Assembly: GCA_048463395.1 (NCBI GenBank)
Contig: DBFWPL010000027.1
Coordinates: forward strand, 1-8,716
Direction: 5' to 3'
DNA: 8,716 nucleotides
Source: JAGAJR01 sp048463395
Lineage (GTDB): Bacteria > Pseudomonadota > Alphaproteobacteria > RF32 > CAG-239
How positions within the stretch are numbered: position 1 is the first letter of the stretch; each line of letters starts with the position of its first letter. Below the pieces are notes generated by a model. It saw only the letters and a program-made list of their open reading frames with translations, ran no database searches and was not told where the DNA came from. The position numbers and the translations under genes are program-made. This document shows positions 1 through 6,536 of the stretch, piece after piece.

Positions 1-117
1 TACGGCAGAAACTGTCTGAAAGATTGTTACCAGCCACAATGTGCCGCCGGCGGCTATGTTGACGCTTGTCCGACAGGACAAAGCGGTACGGCGGTTACTT
101 ACTACGGCAGAAACTGC
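1..117 (+). repeat. Cysteine module repeat, N-terminal copies (34-residue period)
   Basis: The bases TACGGCAGAAACTG occur at 1 and again at 103, in frame, giving YGRNC twice with a period of 102 bases (34 codons). The first unit runs YGRNC-LKDC-x4-C-x2-GGY-x3-C and leads into a second YGRNC-YQGC. The left edge of the window cuts the first unit by one codon, so more copies may lie upstream. Confidence 0.75.
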
Positions 118-1170
118 TACCAAGGGTGTGCCGCCGATGAAGTAGAAATTACCTGTAAATTCGGTTCAATTTTGTATCAAGACTTAAAGTGTTATTCCAA
201 GACCTCTAAGACACCTATCGGCGTGGTCATCGACAACCTCGGCAAACGTGCTCTCGCTCTGGATGAGGTTAATGTCGCCGAAGGAAATCCGGCAACATTA
301 GATACTTTTATTAACAAAGTTGGATATGCCAAATATTATAATAAAGCCGGTGTTTCCGGATGGGATTACGCTACGGCAAGTGATTTAGACATTATGAAAG
401 AGAATGTTGACACTCTGAATACGGTTTTAGCTTCTATTTCCGGGGCAAAACAACTTAATACCACGTGCGATGGATATATTGGTGAACAAGATACAATCAG
501 TACCGGAGAGAGAGTAAACCGTTGCATGAGAGAACTGTCTTTCAATAACTTGTGTCTCGTAGCGGTAAATCCTACCGCTGACCTGAGTACACATGATTAC
601 AAAATCCGTCTCGTACTCTTCTATGGTGATTGCGGATCTTATGAAGCCAGTATCCCGGCAAACCAGAAGTGTACATCTGTCATCTACAACGGTAATACCT
701 GTTACAAAGATTGTCGGGATTATACCTGTTCTGACGGTGGATATCAGTCTTCTTCATCCTATAAATGCGGGACATCTCAACTTCTTAAGACTGTTTCTTA
801 CATGGGACTTACTTGCTACAAATGTGAGACTGTAAGTACTCCTGAGTTGGCACAAGATTGTTATACCGCCGGTTCTCAATATTTTGACTCCGTAAGTGAT
901 GCAGGTTGTAACTGTCCGTATGGCGTAAAAGCTGAAATTATAACGACTTCCAGCGGTAAAAAGTCTTGTTTACGTTGCGGAACCTATGCTGAATGTAATA
1001 CTAACGGCGGTACACAATGCCTAAGATGTGCTAATGAAATGCTTGATAAGTCTTGCAGCGGAGGTGCTCGAGGTACGGTCTGTGCCTGCGGCGGTACTCA
1101 CACCGATACTGGGGTTACAGCCGCCCACTTCTGCACAGGAAGCGGTGTCTTAGAAAACAACCTTATGTAA
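1..1170 (+). CDS. Cysteine-rich repeat protein, probably exported (5' end outside window)
   Basis: The frame is open from the first base to the TAA at 1168-1170 (389 codons), so the gene starts upstream. A TTG at 172 is not the start, because the codons before it encode the same cysteine module found later. About 31 of 389 residues are cysteine. Modules of the form Y-x-G-x-x-C-Y-x-x-C-x4-C-x2-GGY occur at bases 1-117 and again at 685-813. Between them (about 160-627) lies a domain beginning with PIGVVID and ending KIRLVLFYG; this pattern resembles the DUF1566/Fib_succ_major type of surface-protein domain, but the match is by eye. The C-terminal third has CxxC and CxC pairs (SCLRC, QCLRC, GCNC, VCAC). 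No membrane anchor or sorting signal is visible at the C-terminus. The cysteine content suggests a disulphide-bonded secreted or surface protein; this is inference. It is convergent with rnj and followed by a shared terminator. Function unknown. Confidence 0.8.
   Translation, partial: YGRNCLKDCYQPQCAAGGYVDACPTGQSGTAVTYYGRNCYQGCAADEVEITCKFGSILYQDLKCYSKTSKTPIGVVIDNLGKRALALDEVNVAEGNPATLDTFINKVGYAKYYNKAGVSGWDYATASDLDIMKENVDTLNTVLASISGAKQLNTTCDGYIGEQDTISTGERVNRCMRELSFNNLCLVAVNPTADLSTHDYKIRLVLFYGDCGSYEASIPANQKCTSVIYNGNTCYKDCRDYTCSDGGYQSSSSYKCGTSQLLKTVSYMGLTCYKCETVSTPELAQDCYTAGSQYFDSVSDAGCNCPYGVKAEIITTSSGKKSCLRCGTYAECNTNGGTQCLRCANEMLDKSCSGGARGTVCACGGTHTDTGVTAAHFCTGSGVLENNLM
685..813 (+). repeat. Cysteine module repeat, C-terminal copies (38-residue period)
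   Basis: The protein unit YNGNTCYKDC-x4-C-x2-GGY-x7-C starts at 685 and is followed 114 bases later (799) by YMGLTCYKC. It matches the unit at the window start in all cysteine, glycine and tyrosine positions, with a four-residue longer linker. The similarity is at protein level; the DNA has diverged, unlike the near-identical pair at the left edge. Confidence 0.7.
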
Positions 1171-1191
1171 TATACGAAAGGAGAAACACCT

Positions 1192-1222
1192 AAAAAGGCT
1201 TACCCTAAAGGTAAGCCTTTTT
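1192..1222. terminator. Bidirectional intrinsic terminator between convergent genes
   Basis: GGCTTACC (1197-1204) pairs with GGTAAGCC (1210-1217) around the loop CTAAA. Flanking AAAAA (1192-1196) and TTTTT (1218-1222) extend the stem to 13 bp and provide a U-tract on either strand. It lies 21 bases after the stop of the cysteine-rich gene and about 38 bases after the stop of rnj, so it probably ends both transcripts. Confidence 0.9.
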
Positions 1223-1260
1223 ATTTATGCTTTACAATCCGTTTATTATGAAAATGTCTA

Positions 1261-2934
1261 TTATTTTCCTTCCGGTTTCGGGCGTTTGAAAAAGTGCATA
1301 AACACCACCGGTTTTATTCCCGTTTCATTATAAATCCGTTTTCTGATTTTGCCGCGGATATAATCCGTAATTGCCGGAACTTTGTAATTCAGTTTTTCCA
1401 CGTGTTCCTGTATATCTTTCATCACATCCGTTTTGATTTCTTCCGCCAACTCTAAAAACGCCGGTTCTTCCAAAATATCAATGGAAGAAATCTGCAAGTC
1501 TTCCAATTTCCAATTCTCATCAAATACGGCACTGATAAACAAACTGCAATTATACATCAGGCGGCGGCGGTTCTTTATCAATTGTGAATTCAGGGACGTG
1601 ATTTGTTTGCGGTCAACCCCCAGAATATCTGTCGGAACTTCTTCCAAACAACTGATATGCCCGTTTTCCAGTAGCATAACATCGCCGTTTTTAGCGGTTG
1701 CCACCTGTTTAATTCCGCAAGCCAGAGCAAAGCGTTGGTGTTCTCTGATAAATTTCTTATCTCCGTGGACCGGCAAAACAACCTCCGGACGGAGTAACTC
1801 ATACATCCGTTTTAATTCTTCCTTGGTGGCGTGTCCCGACGTATGCACCAGATAATCTTCTTCGGTAATGACCTCAACACCCTGAGCAATCAGTTTCTCC
1901 TGCATACGTTCAATTTTATCCTCGTTCCCCGGAATAATCTTGGAAGAAAAGATGATTGCATCGCCTTTTGCCAATTTAATATCTTTATTTTCGCCATTGA
2001 CGATATTCGTCAGGGCACTGCGGTAGTTTCCCTGTGAACCGGTGCAGATGTAAAGCACTTTATCAGACGGAATCTCTTTAGCTTCCTGAATATCCAAAAC
2101 ATTCGGCAAATCCTTAAAATATCCGCATTCTTTGGCAATCCGCATATTTTGAAGCAATGTTCTGCCGACCAAAACCGGCGTTCGCTGAGCTTCAACCGTC
2201 GCTAATATCAAACTCTCCAATCTCATTAAATTTGAGGCAAAGCAAGTGGCTATCAATCCGTTTTCAAAAGTCGGGATGAGTTTCATCAGGCTTTGGCGGA
2301 CATCATTTTCACTCGGAAGTTTCTCGTCAACCAAAACATTGGTTGAATCGCAGACAAACATTGCCACTCCGTCTTCAGCCACTTTTTCCAGAGCATGATA
2401 ATCCGTTTGTATCAACGGCAGTCGGCTGTCGTCGAACCGCCAGTCAGTCGCATGCACCACATTGCCGAAACGGGTGCGGATAACCAAAGCACTCGTCTCC
2501 GGAACGGAATGAACAATCGAGACATATTCCACTTCAAAGTTCGGCAAATGCACAACTTTGTTTTCAGTTACCGAATGCAGAGGAACAACACCGTCCAGAT
2601 GATATTCCTTCAATCTTTCCGTAATCAGCCCCAGAGTAAAATCCGTCGCATAGACAGGACATTCTAATTCCGGCCATACCTGAGCAATCGCTCCGAAGTG
2701 GTCCTCATGAGCATGAGTGATAAAAAGAGCTTCAATATCATCTTTGTAATTTTTGAGAAAAGAGACATCGGCAAACCCCAAATCCATCCCCGGATAATCA
2801 TCATTTAAGAAACCATAACCGGCATCCACAACGATTAATTTGCCGTCCACAGCATAAACATAAAGGTTCATACCTATTTCGTCTGCTCCGCCCAACGGCA
2901 GAAAATATATTCCGTTTCTGTTAAAATCACTCAT
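1261..2934 (-). CDS. rnj: Ribonuclease J (metallo-beta-lactamase/beta-CASP RNase)
   Basis: Cytoplasmic RNase J family enzyme, with zinc-dependent endonuclease and 5'-3' exonuclease activity in RNA maturation and decay. The 557-residue length matches the family (about 555). Metal and catalytic residues are all present: HAHEDH at 74-79, H142 in HSVPE, D164 in HATDW, the HTSGH motif at 364-368 in the beta-CASP part, and H390 in LPVHGD. These positions coincide with those of Bacillus subtilis RNase J1. A C-terminal region follows from about 450. The family block TGSQGE reads TGSQGN here (N303). The ATG at 2934 overlaps the end of birA by 8 bases, with AGGA upstream as ribosome binding site, so translation is probably coupled. 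It is the last gene of the nuoLMN-birA-rnj run, a position known from alphaproteobacteria. An active enzyme is expected. Confidence 0.96.
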   Translation of the reverse strand: MSDFNRNGIYFLPLGGADEIGMNLYVYAVDGKLIVVDAGYGFLNDDYPGMDLGFADVSFLKNYKDDIEALFITHAHEDHFGAIAQVWPELECPVYATDFTLGLITERLKEYHLDGVVPLHSVTENKVVHLPNFEVEYVSIVHSVPETSALVIRTRFGNVVHATDWRFDDSRLPLIQTDYHALEKVAEDGVAMFVCDSTNVLVDEKLPSENDVRQSLMKLIPTFENGLIATCFASNLMRLESLILATVEAQRTPVLVGRTLLQNMRIAKECGYFKDLPNVLDIQEAKEIPSDKVLYICTGSQGNYRSALTNIVNGENKDIKLAKGDAIIFSSKIIPGNEDKIERMQEKLIAQGVEVITEEDYLVHTSGHATKEELKRMYELLRPEVVLPVHGDKKFIREHQRFALACGIKQVATAKNGDVMLLENGHISCLEEVPTDILGVDRKQITSLNSQLIKNRRRLMYNCSLFISAVFDENWKLEDLQISSIDILEEPAFLELAEEIKTDVMKDIQEHVEKLNYKVPAITDYIRGKIRKRIYNETGIKPVVFMHFFKRPKPEGK

Positions 2935-3661
2935 TTTCTTTTCCTACATAAAACACATCTCCGGCATAAATTTTTTCCATACCGGCCGGAGTTTGCAATA
3001 ACAAAGCGGCATTGTCGTCAACGCCTAAAAAAATTCCTTCTTTATCTTCCTTATCCGTATGAACGGAAATTTTTCCGCCCAGATTTTTCGCATATTTCAG
3101 CCATTCATTCCGAACAGGAGTAAAACCTTGTTCCCGCCACAGGTTGACATTTTTATCAAAACAAGACACATATCTTCTCAAAAAAGCCGTTCTTTCCGTT
3201 TCTATTCCGGAGGTTCTCAGGCTGATTGTCTTATAAGCGGCGTTTAAGTCATTCGGAGACTCTTTAATATTCACACCGACACCGATTATCAAGTAATTTC
3301 CCTCGCCTTTTTCCAGCAGAATGCCTGAAACTTTGCAATCGTTCACTAAAACGTCATTCGGCCATTTTAATTTGACATTCGTTTGAGGAGAATAGTCTTT
3401 TATTGTTTCCAAAAGGCTCAGACCGGTTATAAAGTTTATGGCTCCCCAATCCCTCAATTCCGTCTCCATTGCCAAAGACATAAACAGGTTGCCGTCCAGC
3501 CCTACCCAGTTTCGGCCTCTTCTGCCCCGACCGCCCGTTTGTCGCCGTGCGGTTACTATATACTTTTTATATTCGGGATTCAAGCTGAGTTTTTTTGCCT
3601 CGTCATTGGTGCTTCCGACCTCTTCATAATCCAACCACTTCCAATCGTTAATCTTTTCCAT
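2927..3661 (-). CDS. birA: Biotin--[acetyl-CoA-carboxylase] ligase, no HTH domain
   Basis: Makes biotinyl-5'-AMP from biotin and ATP and transfers biotin to the lysine of carrier domains such as AccB, in the cytoplasm. From the ATG at 3661 the protein has 244 residues. Motifs seen: GSTN at 16-19, the biotinoyl-AMP loop GRGRRGR at 44-50, KWPNDV at 99-104, the CKVSGILLE stretch with K110, GVGVN at 127-131, and a C-terminal SH3-like segment ending in AGDVFYVG. There is no N-terminal winged helix, so it is the monofunctional type that does not act as the bio repressor. Longer starts are a TTG at 3673 and an ATG at 3667, but GAGG (3668-3671) is well spaced only for 3661. The start lies 8 bases after the nuoN stop; the end overlaps rnj by 8 bases. 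Confidence 0.93.
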   Translation of the reverse strand: MEKINDWKWLDYEEVGSTNDEAKKLSLNPEYKKYIVTARRQTGGRGRRGRNWVGLDGNLFMSLAMETELRDWGAINFITGLSLLETIKDYSPQTNVKLKWPNDVLVNDCKVSGILLEKGEGNYLIIGVGVNIKESPNDLNAAYKTISLRTSGIETERTAFLRRYVSCFDKNVNLWREQGFTPVRNEWLKYAKNLGGKISVHTDKEDKEGIFLGVDDNAALLLQTPAGMEKIYAGDVFYVGKENE

Positions 3662-3667
3662 TCTCAT

Positions 3668-3671
3668 CCTC
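3668..3671 (-). promoter_or_regulatory. Ribosome binding site deciding the birA start
   Basis: The minus strand reads GAGG-ATGAGA-ATG. The GAGG sits six bases before the ATG at 3661, a normal spacing, and directly abuts the ATG at 3667, which is too close. The nuoN stop TGA (3672-3670) overlaps this site, which suggests coupled translation. Confidence 0.55.
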
Positions 3672-5091
3672 AAAATACGGTAACCAATATTCTTTCAACG
3701 TCTGACATCAGATATTTCGGATTCAAAATAGATATGAGCACCAAGACAATGTTAATCAGCAGGCAAATATATATTCCCTTGTCAGCCCGGTCAAAACTAC
3801 CGGTTCTGACATCAAAATACATTACCTTAATAACCTTCAGGTATGCCGTTGCCAACATCAGCAATGCCAACGAAATTAAAAGAACCCACCAGTAATTTTC
3901 CATAATAACCAGGTTGTTCATAACAGAGAGTTTTCCCAAAAAACCCAACAGCGGCGGCGTTCCTATCAGAGAAATCATGAACACCAGACAAGCTGCCGAA
4001 ATAAAAGGCTTTACTTCAGATATTCCGCTGATTTCCGGCAAAGTCCTCAGATATTCGCCTTTCCTCTTAAAGCCGTAAAACGCCGTATAAATACCCATGG
4101 CCGATAACGTATAAGTTACCAAATATACAAAGCTGCCCAACAGGCTCGCATCATTCAACCCAAGCAGGCAAAAGAAAACTATGCCGATGTGATATGTGCT
4201 GCTGCAGGCAAACAGCTTTCGCATATTTTGTTCGCCGTTGGCTCCCAACGCCCCAATAAAGATTGACAAGAGTGCAAAACAAGCCAACACCGGTTTGAAC
4301 AACGGATAAACCGCATAAAAAACATTTATCATCAAATTTGCAAAAATCGCAAAATAAGCAAACACCGGAATTAACATCAAATAACCGCTGACCGGAAGAA
4401 TGGCTTTCCCCGCCGTTTCCTGTATCCAGAAATGAAACGGAGCCAAACCAATCATATATAACACCGAAGAAAGAACCAGTGCCGAGGCGACGTAATGCCG
4501 CAGAGAGATGTTTTTCTCTTTATTCAAAAACTCATCAATCCCCTTATAACTTAAGTCTCCGGCATCCAGATAAAAAATCCAAAGACCGGCAGCAAACAAA
4601 CACGCAAAAAACAAGGCTGTTATCAGATAACGTTTTGCCACGCATGACATTTCGCTCGTATCTTCCATCCGGATTAAGAAGAAGTTCAGTAGAAAACCCA
4701 ATTCCATTACCACAAACAATACCAGTAAATTTTCTGCCGATACAGCAAAACTCAGCAACAGCAGACTGGTTATGCCCAATGTGTAAAAGCTCAGGCTGGA
4801 ACGATTTTTTATTAAAAACCATTTGCAAGCAAGATAAAACCATGCCAAAGAAAGCAGATAAACAACCGTTTTAAACAGTGTCGTAAAACCGCTGTTTTTC
4901 AAATATTCGGGAAAGCCGCTGCGGTTATAAAAAATAATCGTAAACAACAAACACAGGACAATATATATTTTACTGACGGTAAAAAAGGTTTTGGGCGTTT
5001 TGGCCGAACGGAACTTATTGACAAACAACAGCGTCAACAGACCCAAAAGCAATAGAAACTCCGGAAAAAGGCCGATATAAGTTTGAAACAT
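3670..5091 (-). CDS. nuoN: Complex I antiporter-like subunit N, divergent
   Basis: Membrane-arm subunit of NADH:quinone oxidoreductase, inner membrane, with a Proton_antipo_M-type core. The 473 residues are mostly hydrophobic helices, a usual NuoN length. Recognisable blocks: VVMEL with the TM5 glutamate E130, APFHFW at 217-222 (family VPFHMW), NMRKLFACSSTYHIG at about 289-303, and IGTPPLLGFLGK with the TM12 lysine K387. By gapless alignment to the common family pattern, the TM7 lysine is M213 and the TM8 lysine is V243. The start at 5091 has AGGAGG four bases upstream, inside the end of nuoM. The next gene is birA, the alphaproteobacterial order, which favours true NuoN over Mrp or hydrogenase-type antiporter subunits. 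The family call is firm; function as a normal pump is uncertain. Confidence 0.88.
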   Translation of the reverse strand: MFQTYIGLFPEFLLLLGLLTLLFVNKFRSAKTPKTFFTVSKIYIVLCLLFTIIFYNRSGFPEYLKNSGFTTLFKTVVYLLSLAWFYLACKWFLIKNRSSLSFYTLGITSLLLLSFAVSAENLLVLFVVMELGFLLNFFLIRMEDTSEMSCVAKRYLITALFFACLFAAGLWIFYLDAGDLSYKGIDEFLNKEKNISLRHYVASALVLSSVLYMIGLAPFHFWIQETAGKAILPVSGYLMLIPVFAYFAIFANLMINVFYAVYPLFKPVLACFALLSIFIGALGANGEQNMRKLFACSSTYHIGIVFFCLLGLNDASLLGSFVYLVTYTLSAMGIYTAFYGFKRKGEYLRTLPEISGISEVKPFISAACLVFMISLIGTPPLLGFLGKLSVMNNLVIMENYWWVLLISLALLMLATAYLKVIKVMYFDVRTGSFDRADKGIYICLLINIVLVLISILNPKYLMSDVERILVTVF

Positions 5092-5095
5092 TTAA

Positions 5096-5101
5096 CCTCC
5101 T
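5096..5101 (-). promoter_or_regulatory. Strong Shine-Dalgarno of nuoN overlapping the nuoM stop
   Basis: The minus strand reads TTAGGAGGTTAAATG. The AGGAGG is a full consensus, four bases before the nuoN ATG. It shares bases with the TAG stop of nuoM (5102-5100), so ribosomes ending nuoM finish on the nuoN initiation site. Confidence 0.75.
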
Positions 5102-6533
5102 AATTACCGAGAAACCACAAAGGGTTCATTAATGACAATATTAAAACCAAAATAACGGCTGACATAAAGCCAAACATTTGAACAGATATATCCTCACAAC
5201 AGGATTTGTCCTGGCAGACTTTCGAAATGTCTTTCATATTGAACAGCTCCTGCAAAAGCGTGCAAGAAACCAAGATTATGGAAAACATAATTACCATGCT
5301 CATTTTGATATTATGCTCAAACAAATAAGCCAGCAAAACAAAGTTGTTGTTAAACATGGAAGACAACGGCAGCCCTACTCCCGCCAAAATCAGAAAAGAC
5401 ATCACAAATGAGGTTCTCGGCACGGAACAGAGTATTCCGCCCGGAGATATTTCCAACAAACCCTGTTGAACTTCCAGATAAGAATTCATCATCACAATCG
5501 CGGAAACAACTATCAGATAAGAAAAGAGCGAAAAACCAATATTCAATTGGATAGTATTAACCGGAACAAACGCACTTAACAGATAAAAAATGTAATAAAC
5601 CGTCATGTAAGAAAAGAGCTTATACTGAATATCCTTGTTAATCAGTCCGATAAGGGCGATAAACAGCATAGAAATAACGCAGATAATTTCCAAAGCCAGC
5701 ATATAATACTGAACAGATTCCGGCACGGTCTTCGGCCAAAAACGGATAAAACCGTAAACTCCGGTCAGCGGAACAATATTGGCGACAATAAATACCAGCG
5801 GATTTTTTATGTTAGAGCTGATTGCCGAAATCCAGTAATGAAACGGCCAAACAGGTATTCTGGAAAGAAATGCTATAAAAATCGCCGCCCAGATGGCAAA
5901 TTCCATGTTTTTGCTCAGTTTAACCTTATGAAGCGAATTTAAGGCGATGTTGACATTGTGTGAGTCAAAAAGAATCAACAAGGCCACGAACAGCAAAGCA
6001 GCTCCCATCAGATTATAAATCAAAAAACGGAAAATTACCGGTTGTCTCTTGATTTCGCCAAACATACCTATCAGCATAAACAAAGGCAGCAGCATCGACT
6101 CAAAAAAGATATAAAACGAAAAGACATCCGCCGAAACCAGATAGCCGGTTATCATACTCAAAAACAATAATGAAAACACCATCAGAGATTTCTGATGTTC
6201 CCGATAATGCCGTCCGCCTATCATGCCGATGAGAATCGCAATATGAACGCCCAAAATCAACAACATGGAAAATACATCAACGCCAAAAACAATATCAATT
6301 CCCGGATTTTCAAGCCAATGGTATTTTTCAACCAATTGTAGTCCCGTTTTTTTCAAATCCAGCAGCATAAATATCCGCCAAACCAGAAACAAATTAACCA
6401 AAACCGTAAACACGCTGACCTGAAAAGCATTCCGTCCCTGATATTTCTCATCATCTTTTGATGTCAGGGCAAACAATAGCCCAATAAACGGAACCGCTAT
6501 AATCGTAGATAAAAACGCTGAATAAGTTTCCAT
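5100..6533 (-). CDS. nuoM: Complex I antiporter-like subunit M, divergent
   Basis: Inner-membrane subunit of complex I, placed between NuoL and NuoN in the proton-translocating arm. Length 477, close to the usual 490-510. Blocks that place it in the family: GVDVFSMLL at 84-92, FFESMLLPLF with TM5 glutamate E145, SRIPVWPFHYW at 224-234 (family VKVPMWPFHTW), YGFIRF at 260-265, and AGVGLP at 384-389. The TM7 lysine is R225, the TM8 lysine is L256, and the TM12 glutamate of the GEF motif is N397. The LPDAH..APT signature after HTW is absent. A hydrophilic loop near the C-terminus holds three cysteines (C440, C445, C446). The ATG at 6533 follows the nuoL stop by 3 bases, and AGGGGA in the last nuoL codons is its ribosome binding site. 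Family assignment rests on gene order plus these motifs. Confidence 0.85.
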   Translation of the reverse strand: METYSAFLSTIIAVPFIGLLFALTSKDDEKYQGRNAFQVSVFTVLVNLFLVWRIFMLLDLKKTGLQLVEKYHWLENPGIDIVFGVDVFSMLLILGVHIAILIGMIGGRHYREHQKSLMVFSLLFLSMITGYLVSADVFSFYIFFESMLLPLFMLIGMFGEIKRQPVIFRFLIYNLMGAALLFVALLILFDSHNVNIALNSLHKVKLSKNMEFAIWAAIFIAFLSRIPVWPFHYWISAISSNIKNPLVFIVANIVPLTGVYGFIRFWPKTVPESVQYYMLALEIICVISMLFIALIGLINKDIQYKLFSYMTVYYIFYLLSAFVPVNTIQLNIGFSLFSYLIVVSAIVMMNSYLEVQQGLLEISPGGILCSVPRTSFVMSFLILAGVGLPLSSMFNNNFVLLAYLFEHNIKMSMVIMFSIILVSCTLLQELFNMKDISKVCQDKSCCEDISVQMFGFMSAVILVLILSLMNPLWFLGN

Positions 6534-6536
6534 AGT

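Noticed and set aside
172..1170. Cysteine-rich gene starting at the TTG at 172
   Set aside because: The frame is open to the window edge and the upstream codons encode the same cysteine module seen at 685-813, so the gene begins outside the window.
1433..1855. 140-residue plus-strand reading frame inside rnj
   Set aside because: It is fully antisense to the conserved rnj coding region, including the HTSGH and VHGD motifs, and shows no family resemblance.
3383..3895. 170-residue plus-strand reading frame across birA and nuoN
   Set aside because: It is antisense to two clearly conserved genes and crosses their junction; the composition is that of a shadow frame.
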